Source: Ligilactobacillus cholophilus (GTDB lineage: Bacteria > Bacillota > Bacilli > Lactobacillales > Lactobacillaceae). From it: a stretch of 64,000 bases of DNA. Where the stretch lies: positions 1,054,001-1,118,000 of the forward strand of contig NZ_CP127832.1 in assembly GCF_030389495.1 (NCBI RefSeq), in the 5' to 3' direction. Position numbers and translations under genes: made by a program. The notes under the pieces are model-generated. The model had not been told where the DNA came from. It saw nothing but the letters and a program-made list of their open reading frames with translations, and searched no databases. Below, piece by piece: positions 35,331-43,137 of the stretch (the stretch's first letter is position 1; every line of letters starts with the position of its first letter).

Positions 35331-35344
35331 TTCTCTCATCCCTT

Positions 35345-36225
35345 CTATTTACTTTCAACAGTAATATTTTCATAACTTTTAATAAACTTTTGTAAAACCC
35401 CTGATATCTCTTGTTTATTTTGCCAAACAATTGCAAGACGAGTATTCCAATTTTCATATGCTACAGGTAATAATTTAACATTATTATTAGCATAACATTT
35501 TGCACAATTTTGAGGAACTAAAGCTACACCAAAATTACTTTCAGCGTATTGCTACTATCATCACATTCAACCGCAATAAAAGATTGTAGTCCTCGATTTT
35601 CAAATGAATCTTTAATTGTAATTTTAAATCTGTTATAAACAATCAATGGTAAATTTCCTAGTTCTTCAATATCTATTGAACATTTTTCACATAAACATTT
35701 TGTTTGGAATTTTTGCGGAATTACAGCAACCATTGGTTCAGCCTTAAAGAAACGAATCCCTAAACCTTCTTCATTAAATGGAGTTCTAACAACAGCAACA
35801 TCTATTAAATTTTTACGTAATAAATCTAATAACTCATATGTGCTCCCTTCTTTAATTTTAAACTTAACGTCTGGATAATATTTCGTTAATAATTCATTTT
35901 TTTCATTCGGAATCGTTGCTGTACTTGTAGGAGTCATCCCAAGACGTAAAGTACCAAATGTACCATTTTGAATATTTTTTACTTTATATTGTGTAATTTC
36001 TGCCAAATCAATAATTTGTTTTGCATATTTTTCAAACATAACACCTGCAGATGTTAACTGAATACCATGTGCAGTTCTTTTAATTAATTGGACGTCTAAT
36101 TCTTTTTCTAGTTGCTTAAGCTGATAACTTAAAGGCGGTTGCGCAATATTTAATTTTTTAGCAGCCGCTGTAACTTGTTGTTCTTCTGCCACCGTTACAA
36201 AATATTTTAATTGTTTAAAATTCAT
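35345..36225 (-). pseudogene. LysR-family regulator, broken by a frameshift
   Basis: The first 233 codons encode a LysR regulator with an N-terminal helix-turn-helix (AAKKLNIAQPPLSYQLKQLE) and substrate-binding domain. The frame then ends early with ECDDSSNTLKVILV near 35524. The rest of the domain continues in another frame (ESNFGVALVPQNCAKCYANN, then WNTRLAIVWQNKQEISGVLQ) to a stop at 35345. Compared with LysR proteins, a few codons around 35550 are also missing, so a small deletion with frame change fits best. A sequencing error cannot be excluded. It is divergent from the TauE/SafE exporter, the likely former target. Confidence 0.85.
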
Positions 36226-36258
36226 AACATATCTCCAAAATAAATGATTTACTTTCTA

Positions 36259-36287
36259 CATATACAATTTTTGGATATCTCTTACAA
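36259..36287 (-). promoter_or_regulatory. Candidate promoter of the lysR pseudogene
   Basis: TTGTAA, 17-base spacer and TATATG read toward lysR in the divergent gap. Confidence 0.45.
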
Positions 36288-36327
36288 TAAATAAATATTT
36301 TCTTTATGAAAGTTTAATGTTACGATT

Positions 36328-36342
36328 TACATGTTACATGTA
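36328..36342. promoter_or_regulatory. Palindrome in front of the TauE/SafE gene
   Basis: TACATGT, one base, ACATGTA is a perfect inverted repeat 23 bases upstream of the exporter ATG, within the divergent lysR/exporter region. It looks like an operator, but no regulator is assigned. Confidence 0.4.
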
Positions 36343-36365
36343 TTAAAACAGAGAGAAGGAAGAAT

Positions 36366-37208
36366 ATGCAAAGTGCATTACTAATGCTTCTAATCGGCCT
36401 TTTTGCTGGCACAATGGGAGCGATTTTAGGTATTGGAGGCGGAATGATCATCACTCCAATCATTACCCTGGGTCTTGGATTAGATATTAAATATGCAATT
36501 GGTGCTAGTATCATTGCAGTTATTGCAACTAGTTCTGGTTCAACAATCGCATTTTTGAAAGATGATGTATTAAATCTACGAGTTGCAATGTTTTTAGAAA
36601 TTGCAACCAGTGTGGGGGCAATTGTCGGTGCGTTGTTAACCGGAGTTTTTAATCCCGCAATTTTATATTTCTTATTCGGATGTCTACTACTATTTTCAAG
36701 TTGGAATATGTATCGCAAACTTCGCCAAGGTAATGAAGTTTTGCATCGAGCTACTCCAGATAAATTAGCTGAAAAATTAAAATTAAACAGTTCATATTAT
36801 GATAAAAATTTACATAAACAAATTGACTATGATGTCGAAAATGTTCCTGCTGGCTTAACAATTATGTTTGGAGCAGGCCTAGCTTCAGGACTATTAGGAA
36901 TTGGATCAGGTGCATTTAAAGTCATGGCATTAGATAATGCAATGAAAATGCCTCTTAAGCCATCTAGCGCAACAAGTAATTTAATGATGGGAGTTACCGC
37001 TGCTGCTAGTGCAACAATTTATTTCTTTAATGGTTCTATTCGTCCTGAAATCGCAGTTCCACTTTCCCTCGGAATAATTGTTGGTGCTGCATTAGGAAGT
37101 CGAATTATGCAGCACTTACCATCAAGATGGATTCGTATTATTTTTATTCCTATTCTAATATATCTAGGTTTACAAATGGCATTAAAAGCATTTGGGGTGA
37201 CAATTTAA
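36366..37208 (+). CDS. TauE/SafE family anion exporter
   Basis: A 280-residue membrane protein of the TauE/SafE (DUF81) family, whose known members export sulfite, sulfoacetate or related organic anions. It has two similar halves of hydrophobic segments, each with a glycine-rich family motif (GTMGAILGIGGGMIITP near residues 15-31, and GLASGLLGIGSGAFKVMAL in the second half). It starts at an ATG after AGAGAAGGAAG and is followed directly by a DUF1634 gene, a common pairing in lactobacilli. The substrate is not known. Confidence 0.82.
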   Translation: MQSALLMLLIGLFAGTMGAILGIGGGMIITPIITLGLGLDIKYAIGASIIAVIATSSGSTIAFLKDDVLNLRVAMFLEIATSVGAIVGALLTGVFNPAILYFLFGCLLLFSSWNMYRKLRQGNEVLHRATPDKLAEKLKLNSSYYDKNLHKQIDYDVENVPAGLTIMFGAGLASGLLGIGSGAFKVMALDNAMKMPLKPSSATSNLMMGVTAAASATIYFFNGSIRPEIAVPLSLGIIVGAALGSRIMQHLPSRWIRIIFIPILIYLGLQMALKAFGVTI

Positions 37209-37586
37209 ATGAAAAATACAAAAAATACTGACGAAGAAATGGATCGTATGGAAATCGCGATTGGAAGAATTATGCGAATTGGGGTTGCAATTGCTGCAAT
37301 GATTATGTTGCTTGGATATTTAATGTTATTTATTAAACATTCTACTGGATATCCCGCAAATACATTTCCAACTACTTTAGTTTCAATTATATCTGGAGTC
37401 ATTCAGCTTAAACCCTATGCATTAATGATGGCTGGAATTTTCTTACTAATTCTTACACCTGCATTACGGGTTGCCGCTTCTATCTATGCTTTTTTTAAAG
37501 CACATGATACTTTATATACTATAATTACCGTAATTGTATTAGCTATTTTGATTATTAGTTTCTTTTTAGGTCATGCAGATTACTAA
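37209..37586 (+). CDS. DUF1634 membrane protein
   Basis: A 125-residue protein with three hydrophobic segments (about 20-40, 65-85 and 100-120) and no charged catalytic motif. The ATG follows the exporter stop without any gap, so the genes are coupled. DUF1634 proteins are regularly found beside TauE/SafE exporters and may be an accessory subunit; that role is inferred from context alone. Confidence 0.72.
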   Translation: MKNTKNTDEEMDRMEIAIGRIMRIGVAIAAMIMLLGYLMLFIKHSTGYPANTFPTTLVSIISGVIQLKPYALMMAGIFLLILTPALRVAASIYAFFKAHDTLYTIITVIVLAILIISFFLGHADY

Positions 37587-37593
37587 CTTTTGT

Positions 37594-37599
37594 TATAAT
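37594..37599 (+). promoter_or_regulatory. Extended -10 promoter of the LCP gene
   Basis: TGTTATAAT (extended -10) lies 39 bases upstream of the LCP start, just after the DUF1634 stop. No good -35 box is visible. Confidence 0.5.
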
Positions 37600-37637
37600 A
37601 TAATCAATTATAAAAAAATGGAGGTAACCTAATTATT

Positions 37638-38696
37638 ATGCAAAGATCTCAGCATGAAGATTTTGAGGAAATCCAAGAAGATGAAGAACAAGAAGATACC
37701 TCTTATAATAATCAGACTAATTATAAAAAAATAATTTTTTTCTGGTCACTTTTAATTATTATTATTGGTTTAATTGTGAGTGGAAATTATTTTTATGATC
37801 ATTTTATTACTGCACGAAAAGTTGCTAATACAGTCTATGCTCCTAGTACTAATGATAAGTCTCGTAATGTTGAACAATTACTAAAAGATGGAAAACCTGT
37901 TTCAATTTTACTAATGGGAACTGATACCGGTGCATTAGGCCGTTCATTTAAAGGTAGAACAGATACAATGATTGTTGCAGTGCTAAACCCATCTAAAAAA
38001 ACAATGACACTAGTTAGTTTACCAAGGGATGCATTAGTTGCTGTAAACGGCTATGAACAATATTATCCAAGTAAATTAAATTCTGCTTATGCTTATGGTG
38101 GCTCAACTGCAGCAATCAAAACAGTAGAAAAGTATTTAAATGTTCCGATTGATTTTTATGCAACTATTAACATGGGAGGACTTGAAGGTCTAATCAATGC
38201 AGTTGGTGGATTAAATATAAAACCATTACTTAGTTTTTCTTATGGTGGATACACATTTACTAAAGATAAAGAAGTTCATATGAATGGTAATGAGGCATTA
38301 CAATATTGCCGTATGCGTGATGATGACCCATTAGGAGATTATGGACGTCAAAATCGCCAACGACAAATCATAATGGCATTAGCATTTAAAGGCGTCAAAT
38401 TATCGAGTCTATTGAATGATAAGTTTTTAAATTCTTTATCAAAACAATTAAAAACCGATTTATCATTTAACGATTTAATTGCTCTCGGTAAAAATTATCG
38501 TATTGCAACTCATCACGTCAAATCTACACATTTACAAGGAACTACTCAAAAAATCGGTAGTGCCGATTTTGAAGTTGTCAGTGTGGATGAAAAGCAAAAG
38601 ATAACTAATACTTTACGCAAAGCTTTAGAATTATCTTCTGCTCAAACTGGAAACACTCTTACTGATGACATGGAAATTAATACTGAAACTAAATAA
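37638..38696 (+). CDS. LytR-CpsA-Psr (LCP) family cell-wall ligase
   Basis: LCP enzymes transfer teichoic acids or capsule polymers from undecaprenyl phosphate to peptidoglycan outside the membrane. The 352-residue protein has an acidic cytoplasmic tail (1-30), one membrane segment (about 32-52), and the LCP domain. Conserved arginine and aspartate residues are visible in LLMGTDTGALGRSFKGRTDT, VSLPRDALV, and the CRMRDDDPLGDYGRQNRQRQ motif. The GGAGG lies about 13 bases before the ATG, longer than usual, so initiation may be weak. The polymer attached is unknown. Confidence 0.88.
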   Translation: MQRSQHEDFEEIQEDEEQEDTSYNNQTNYKKIIFFWSLLIIIIGLIVSGNYFYDHFITARKVANTVYAPSTNDKSRNVEQLLKDGKPVSILLMGTDTGALGRSFKGRTDTMIVAVLNPSKKTMTLVSLPRDALVAVNGYEQYYPSKLNSAYAYGGSTAAIKTVEKYLNVPIDFYATINMGGLEGLINAVGGLNIKPLLSFSYGGYTFTKDKEVHMNGNEALQYCRMRDDDPLGDYGRQNRQRQIIMALAFKGVKLSSLLNDKFLNSLSKQLKTDLSFNDLIALGKNYRIATHHVKSTHLQGTTQKIGSADFEVVSVDEKQKITNTLRKALELSSAQTGNTLTDDMEINTETK

Positions 38697-38697
38697 T

Positions 38698-38731
38698 AAA
38701 AAAGAGATTAGGATTACCTAATCTCTTTTTT
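38698..38731. terminator. Bidirectional terminator, LCP gene and DUF975 gene
   Basis: A 12-bp perfect stem (AAAGAGATTAGG / CCTAATCTCTTT) with loop ATTA lies between two convergent genes and has A- and T-runs on both sides. Confidence 0.92.
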
Positions 38732-38732
38732 A

Positions 38733-39944
38733 TTATTCTTTTTCTAGAACTACTGTTCCAACTTTCTTCTCATTCAATTGGACATTTCCAACAATTTTTT
38801 GCCCTTTATCTGAAATTTTCAAATCATATAACGTTATCACATCATGTGATTTTTCACTACCTAAATAAATCGAATCAAATGTAACATTACATTTAATTTT
38901 TGGCTTTTGCAATTCATTTATTAACTTATCATATTGTGATTCATTTGATTTAGATTCATTAGCTGAATAATCATCTAGTATTACTTTTGCTTTACCTTTG
39001 CCATCTTTAATTTTATTAAATTTTATATCGCAATTTTTAACTTCATCTGACTTTGAACTTTTAATTTTCATTACAAATATTTCATTTTCAATACTTTGAT
39101 TTATACTTGGATAAAAATATGATAATGGCAAAAATACAGCAATCAACAACAATTCACATCCAAAAGCAACCCAATTTGCTCTAGTTAAATTTTTATTTGA
39201 TTTTTCAATTATAGGAGAACATGAGCCATTAGGATTAAATATCAATGTTGTTTTTTCACCATAAGCAGATTTTACATTTAAATAGAATCCTAAAATTGAA
39301 AGAGAACAGTATGGTGTAAGCCATAAAATATAATAAACCATTATACCAATGATACTTAAAGGACCAGTAATTATCATTAATACTAATAAAATTAATAAAG
39401 CCAATAATTGCCAACCAATAAAACTAAAGGATAAAATAAATAAATCCTCTTTATGTCCTTGCATCATCCGTGAACTTTCCTTCAAACATTCACGTGCTGT
39501 TACTTTTTCTCCATTATCCAAATGATCTTTCAAAATCCAAAAAGCTTGCGAATATTCAAATATTTTAATGTATGTTGGAATTATAAATACTATTCCCCAT
39601 AAAGAGCTGAAAAAACAGTAAGCAATAAATAATCTAATTACTGACCAACAGTAACGTGGAGTAAAACAAATAAATAATTTCTTCCACAATTTCTCTGGGA
39701 ATTTATTATTTTTAACTAAATCATAAAACAAGAAAGATAATCCCAAGCCTAGTAAGATACTACAAATTAATGTTACTAAAACAAAAATTACTCCTAGTGC
39801 TACGTCAACACAAAACAAACCACCAGAAACTACAAACATGCCAATTAAAATGGCCGCCGTTACAAATTCAATTAAAAATATTTTCCCTAAATTTTCACTA
39901 ATTAACTTTTTTGCATGATCTTTTAATACCCGTCTTGAGTTCAT
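38733..39944 (-). CDS. DUF975 family membrane protein
   Basis: Function unknown. The first 240 residues have about six hydrophobic segments and DUF975 features (for example the ARECLKESSRMMQGHKEDLF region). One more membrane segment (about 262-280) is followed by a lysine- and serine-rich, probably extracellular C-terminal domain of about 120 residues. Its ATG overlaps the stop of the upstream DUF805 gene (TAATG), so the two are coupled. It is the last gene of a three-gene operon. Confidence 0.7.
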   Translation of the reverse strand: MNSRRVLKDHAKKLISENLGKIFLIEFVTAAILIGMFVVSGGLFCVDVALGVIFVLVTLICSILLGLGLSFLFYDLVKNNKFPEKLWKKLFICFTPRYCWSVIRLFIAYCFFSSLWGIVFIIPTYIKIFEYSQAFWILKDHLDNGEKVTARECLKESSRMMQGHKEDLFILSFSFIGWQLLALLILLVLMIITGPLSIIGIMVYYILWLTPYCSLSILGFYLNVKSAYGEKTTLIFNPNGSCSPIIEKSNKNLTRANWVAFGCELLLIAVFLPLSYFYPSINQSIENEIFVMKIKSSKSDEVKNCDIKFNKIKDGKGKAKVILDDYSANESKSNESQYDKLINELQKPKIKCNVTFDSIYLGSEKSHDVITLYDLKISDKGQKIVGNVQLNEKKVGTVVLEKE

Positions 39945-40417
39945 TATTCATTCTCTCCTTTTTCGGTTACAAAAATAAATTTCATAAAGCCATTTTGACT
40001 GGTTGTTTTCCATTTTCCACTTGGAACCAAAATAATGCTTAAATTTAATGCAATTATCAAAATCAAATCGAATATAGGTAAAAATACACTAAGCAATAAG
40101 TTAATAGCTATTAAACAAAGTGTTGCTCGTCCATTAATACCAATGTCTCTCAAACGACGGAAACTCAATGCAAGAATTCCGATCAAAAAAATTAAAAATG
40201 TAATAACAACAATACATACTCCAACTTTATAAAATGAGGTGTAATTAAAAAATAATGAACTTATGTATGAAGAAACAAAATAAATACCAGTACACCATAG
40301 AACAGCCCATCCATATCCACGTCGAGTTGTTTTTCCCATATAATCAAAAAATCCTACCCAAAAATCACATAAAGCGTGTTTAGCAGTTATTTTCCCTGCT
40401 TCATCAATACGATGCAA
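39944..40417 (-). CDS. DUF805 family membrane protein
   Basis: Function unknown. About 157 residues with roughly four membrane segments, the DUF805 N-terminal ARG-rich motif (GKTTRRGYGWAVLW) and the family's FRRLRDIGINGRA loop. A GTG at 40426 abuts the AGGAG Shine-Dalgarno; the TTG at 40417, eight bases away, is the more likely start (MHRIDEAGKITAKHAL). It overlaps the DUF975 gene by one base. Another DUF805 domain occurs in the zinc-ribbon protein at 34.5 kb. Confidence 0.7.
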   Translation of the reverse strand: MHRIDEAGKITAKHALCDFWVGFFDYMGKTTRRGYGWAVLWCTGIYFVSSYISSLFFNYTSFYKVGVCIVVITFLIFLIGILALSFRRLRDIGINGRATLCLIAINLLLSVFLPIFDLILIIALNLSIILVPSGKWKTTSQNGFMKFIFVTEKGENE

Positions 40418-40428
40418 TTCAATCACTC

Positions 40429-40743
40429 CTATTCATTTCTTTCAGTTTTCAATGTATCTAACTTTTGATTAACATCTTGAATTTCATTAGTTAATTTTTC
40501 TTTTTTATCTAAATAGAAATCAACTTGTTTCTCAATTTCACGAATTAAATTATTATCCATTTCTTGAATTTGTAATGCATATTGACTTGATGCCAAACAA
40601 ATTCGATCTTCCTTTTGTACTTTTAATTGTCTCATTAGCATATGCTCATATTCACATAGCAATTGTTCGACATTGCTTAACTCTGTTGTAAGTTGATAGC
40701 ATTCCCGATTTAGTTTTTTAAATGACTGGTAATTCCTTGACAT
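40429..40743 (-). CDS. Small coiled-coil protein of unknown function
   Basis: A 104-residue soluble protein without a recognised domain. It is rich in E, K, Q and L with heptad-like spacing through most of its length (for example LDKKEKLTNEIQDVNQKLDT), so it probably forms a coiled coil. An N-terminal extension in the longest frame reads through the GGGGGG Shine-Dalgarno, so the ATG at 40743 (MSRNYQSFKKLN) is used. It is the first gene of an operon with two membrane proteins, behind an unusual leader. Confidence 0.6.
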   Translation of the reverse strand: MSRNYQSFKKLNRECYQLTTELSNVEQLLCEYEHMLMRQLKVQKEDRICLASSQYALQIQEMDNNLIREIEKQVDFYLDKKEKLTNEIQDVNQKLDTLKTERNE

Positions 40744-40767
40744 ATAAATCCCCCCAGATTCAATTAT

Positions 40768-40780
40768 GTAAGTCACTTAC
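40768..40780. promoter_or_regulatory. Perfect 13-base palindrome before the coiled-coil operon
   Basis: GTAAGT-C-ACTTAC lies between the leader terminator and the Shine-Dalgarno of the coiled-coil gene. It could bind a dimeric repressor or form a small RNA hairpin. The regulator is unknown. Confidence 0.4.
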
Positions 40781-40794
40781 TATGCTTAAATAAC

Positions 40795-40826
40795 AAAAAA
40801 GACTGTCACTATACATGTGCAGTCCT
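40795..40826 (-). terminator. Terminator of the orphan leader
   Basis: The stem GACTG/CAGTC extended by CAC/GTG across one bulged A, with a seven-base loop, is followed by six Ts on the minus strand. Confidence 0.78.
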
Positions 40827-40833
40827 GTTATTA

Positions 40834-40854
40834 TCAGTTAAGTTGTAAAATCAA
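40834..40854 (-). CDS. Possible six-codon leader peptide
   Basis: TTG start, peptide MILQLN, then TGA TAA TAA in frame. AGGGA lies six bases before the TTG, and the stop lies ten bases before the terminator stem. The geometry resembles uORF-controlled attenuators, but so short a frame can arise by chance. Confidence 0.2.
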   Translation of the reverse strand: MILQLN

Positions 40855-40902
40855 AAAAATTCCCTATTAAAAAGTCCTACACACTCACTTAAATCCAAGG
40901 AT

Positions 40903-40931
40903 ATAATACAAATATTTTTATCATATGTCAA
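40903..40931 (-). promoter_or_regulatory. Consensus promoter of the orphan leader
   Basis: TTGACA, exactly 17 bases, TATTAT on the minus strand, in the gap between the thrE pair and the coiled-coil operon. The rest of the gap (40932-41019) is AT-rich with nothing else recognisable. Confidence 0.75.
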
Positions 40932-41019
40932 ATTTAGTTTTACTAACAATTTTTATTTTAAATCATTATTAAAATTACAACTATTTACTTTAATTAATTA
41001 AATTGTATGCTACACATAA

Positions 41020-41055
41020 ATAAAAAAATGGCAAAATGAAAATCATAATGCCATA
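41020..41055 (-). terminator. Terminator after the threonine/serine exporter genes
   Basis: The stem ATGGCA/TGCCAT with an inner ATGA/TCAT and a seven-T tail follows the second exporter gene on the minus strand. Confidence 0.78.
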
Positions 41056-41062
41056 TCAAAAA

Positions 41063-41524
41063 TTATTTTAATTTTATAGTTTTAAAAAAGATTCGTGTTA
41101 ACAACTCAGCCAGGAAAAAGCCCATTGCAATTGCTCCAGCAATCATTCCAACTTGAACTAAATAATGCAATGCTATGCTATTCCGTCCAAAGGCAAAGTT
41201 ATAAATTGCTTTATATGATTGACTTCCGGGAACAAGTGGAACCATTCCGGGAACATTAAATAAAATCATCGGCATTTTTTTTACTCTTGCCATAATTGCT
41301 GCACCTAAACCAACAATTAATGCTCCACTTAAATTAGCTAACATCGTTCCTAAATGAAGATGATATATCAATATATATGTCATCCATCCAATACTTCCAA
41401 CTGCACCACTTGCTAGAAGGGCATTTCGAGGAATATTAATTAGAAAACCAAATCCCATTGTTGCTAAAAAGCTAAATGCAAAGTTAACTAATAAATTCAT
41501 CGGCGTGATTGCTAATAAACTCAT
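41063..41524 (-). CDS. Threonine/serine exporter, small subunit (ThrE C-terminal half)
   Basis: A 153-residue membrane protein of the ThrE_2 (DUF3815) family with about four to five membrane segments. It corresponds to the C-terminal half of the one-piece ThrE amino acid exporter of Corynebacterium. The motif PGMVPLVPGSQSYKAIYNFA is typical, and a similar PLVPG motif occurs in its partner. It lies 11 bases after the larger subunit and ends at a terminator. Export of threonine and serine is inferred from the family. Confidence 0.82.
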   Translation of the reverse strand: MSLLAITPMNLLVNFAFSFLATMGFGFLINIPRNALLASGAVGSIGWMTYILIYHLHLGTMLANLSGALIVGLGAAIMARVKKMPMILFNVPGMVPLVPGSQSYKAIYNFAFGRNSIALHYLVQVGMIAGAIAMGFFLAELLTRIFFKTIKLK

Positions 41525-41535
41525 TTAGATTCCTC

Positions 41536-42279
41536 CTAGCTAAACCGTAATACTAGTGCAATTCCCATACCTAGAGCACAGGCCGTAATTAGACCTTCAA
41601 TCATACGTGCAGCACCACTTAAAATATGGCCTGCCAATAAGTCACGTACGGCATTCGTTAAAAGTACTCCTGGAACCAATGGCATAATACCACCAGTTAT
41701 AATCATTCCCATATGGGTTCCCCAATGCATACGAGTAACAAATAATCCTAACATACCAATTACAACTGCAGCTATAAACTCACTTGCAAATTGTGTATGG
41801 AATAAATGACTTAAAACATAGAAACTTAGATAGCCAATTCCACTTATAATCATTGTTGGTATCATATCTGACCATAAGCCACCATATACTACTTCAAGAG
41901 TCCCACCAATTATTGCAGCTGCAACAATTTTCATTAACGGGCTAAAATCTCTTGTAGTATTATCTAACTGTTGTAAGTATTCATACATTTGATCTAAAGT
42001 GATCTTATGTGCTTGAAATGCTCTAGAAGCATCATTTACACGTGAGATTCGTTCTAAGTCTATCCTTCTTTTAGCAATCGCTTCTACTTGTGCATTTTCT
42101 GATCCTTGGATAGACATCATTAATCCTGTTGTAGTTTCAAAAATACGTGGATTTTGAATCCCAGCATTATGTGCAATTCGAGTCAATGTATCATCAACTC
42201 TAGCCATATCTGCACCATTTTCAATCATAATTTTTCCAGCTAATAATACTGTATCAATAACTAAATTAGCTTTGGTCAA
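41536..42279 (-). CDS. Threonine/serine exporter, large subunit (ThrE N-terminal half)
   Basis: A ThrE (DUF1212) family membrane protein of about 247 residues. The cytoplasmic N-terminal third has NGADMARVDDTLTRIA, and about five membrane segments follow, with GGIMPLVPGVLLTNAVRDLL. The longest frame starts at a GTG inside the GAGGTG Shine-Dalgarno; the TTG at 42279 (MTKANLVIDTVLLAG) is preferred. It is the first gene of a two-gene operon, so the exporter is split into two chains as in many Firmicutes. Confidence 0.83.
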   Translation of the reverse strand: MTKANLVIDTVLLAGKIMIENGADMARVDDTLTRIAHNAGIQNPRIFETTTGLMMSIQGSENAQVEAIAKRRIDLERISRVNDASRAFQAHKITLDQMYEYLQQLDNTTRDFSPLMKIVAAAIIGGTLEVVYGGLWSDMIPTMIISGIGYLSFYVLSHLFHTQFASEFIAAVVIGMLGLFVTRMHWGTHMGMIITGGIMPLVPGVLLTNAVRDLLAGHILSGAARMIEGLITACALGMGIALVLRFS

Positions 42280-42327
42280 GATTCTCACCTCTTTATAAAG
42301 TTGGTATTTGCTGCATTCATAGTCATA

Positions 42328-42367
42328 ATTTATGGAAACGAGAGGTTTCAGAATCTTATCCCATAAT
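42328..42367 (-). promoter_or_regulatory. Folded leader element upstream of thrE
   Basis: ATTATGG pairs with CCATAAAT as an outer stem, and an inner GAAAC-CTCTC-GTTTC hairpin is stacked on its 3' side, 50 bases before the exporter gene. There is no T-run, so it is not a terminator. Its role is unknown. Confidence 0.35.
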
Positions 42368-42408
42368 CATCGTACTATTAAGCTTTTTATTAGTTAAAAT
42401 TATTATAT

Positions 42409-43056
42409 TTATTTCACAAAAATATAATGTGCGGCTTTATAGCCAATTTCCATAATTTCTCCAGTGTCTTCAACTTTAATTTCAATTGGCCCTTCGAATG
42501 GTTTGTGAGAAATAACTGTAATTTTATCTCCAAGTTGTAATTTTACTCCAGCTAAATAAGCCAATAAATCATGGTTATCAATAAAGCGATCAACTTCGAC
42601 ACTAGCGCCGTCAGGCATATCGCCTAATACATCATGACTATCTTCTTCATAATCACCATTTTTATTTGGAATAATTCCACCATGAGGACAACGTTTAGGA
42701 TATCCTAAAAACTTGTCTAAGTGATCCATTAACTTATCACTTGTAGCATGTTCTAATACTTCTGCATCCTCATGAACATCTTGTAATGGATAATCCAACT
42801 TTGTTACTAAAAAAGTTTCCCATAAACGATGACGTCGAATTAATTCTTCAGCAACTCGTACACCGTTTGAAGTTAATGAAATTCCTGCGTAAGGTTCATG
42901 ATGCACTAAGCCTTCACGAACTAATTTACGCACCATTTCAGTAACTGATCCAGCAGCAATGTTTAAACTCACTGCAATTTGCTTATTGGAAACTTTTTTC
43001 TTACGACCGCCTAGTTCAAAGATGATTTTTAAATAGTCTTCTTTTTTAGGTGTCAT
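42409..43056 (-). CDS. mntR: DtxR/MntR family metal-dependent regulator
   Basis: A repressor that binds DNA when loaded with manganese or iron and controls metal uptake genes. The 215-residue protein has an N-terminal winged helix (KQIAVSLNIAAGSVTEMVRKL), the metal-binding dimerisation domain (RRHRLWETFL, EDAEVLEHATS, and GYPKRCPHGG) and a C-terminal SH3-like FeoA domain (GVKLQLGDKITVISHKPFEG). The ATG at 43056 is chosen because the longer frame begins in the Shine-Dalgarno. No metal transporter is adjacent. The manganese assignment is by similarity to MntR/ScaR. Confidence 0.85.
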   Translation of the reverse strand: MTPKKEDYLKIIFELGGRKKKVSNKQIAVSLNIAAGSVTEMVRKLVREGLVHHEPYAGISLTSNGVRVAEELIRRHRLWETFLVTKLDYPLQDVHEDAEVLEHATSDKLMDHLDKFLGYPKRCPHGGIIPNKNGDYEEDSHDVLGDMPDGASVEVDRFIDNHDLLAYLAGVKLQLGDKITVISHKPFEGPIEIKVEDTGEIMEIGYKAAHYIFVK

Positions 43057-43087
43057 TGATTTCACCTCATTTTATTGTTTCGATTAC

Positions 43088-43093
43088 ATTATA
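43088..43093 (-). promoter_or_regulatory. Extended -10 promoter of mntR
   Basis: TGTTATAAT lies about 30 bases before the mntR start; the -35 region is poor. No clear palindromic MntR box was recognised. Confidence 0.55.
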
Positions 43094-43137
43094 ACAAAAA
43101 ATAAAACAAATAACTGATTATTTTAAGTTAATGTGGC

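Larger units (their letters stand above)
40794..40897 (-). ncRNA. Orphan promoter-driven leader or small RNA
   Basis: A predicted transcript of about 104 bases begins just after a consensus promoter and ends at a strong terminator, about 50 bases before the coiled-coil gene. It contains a possible six-codon ORF (40834-40854: TTG ATT TTA CAA CTT AAC TGA, followed by two more in-frame stops) with AGGGA six bases upstream. It has no resemblance to a known riboswitch that I recognise. It may be an attenuating leader for the downstream operon or a free small RNA. Confidence 0.5.

Noticed and set aside
36320-36718. Minus-strand frame opposite the TauE/SafE gene
   Set aside because: It is a shadow of the conserved exporter gene and overlaps the divergent promoter region.
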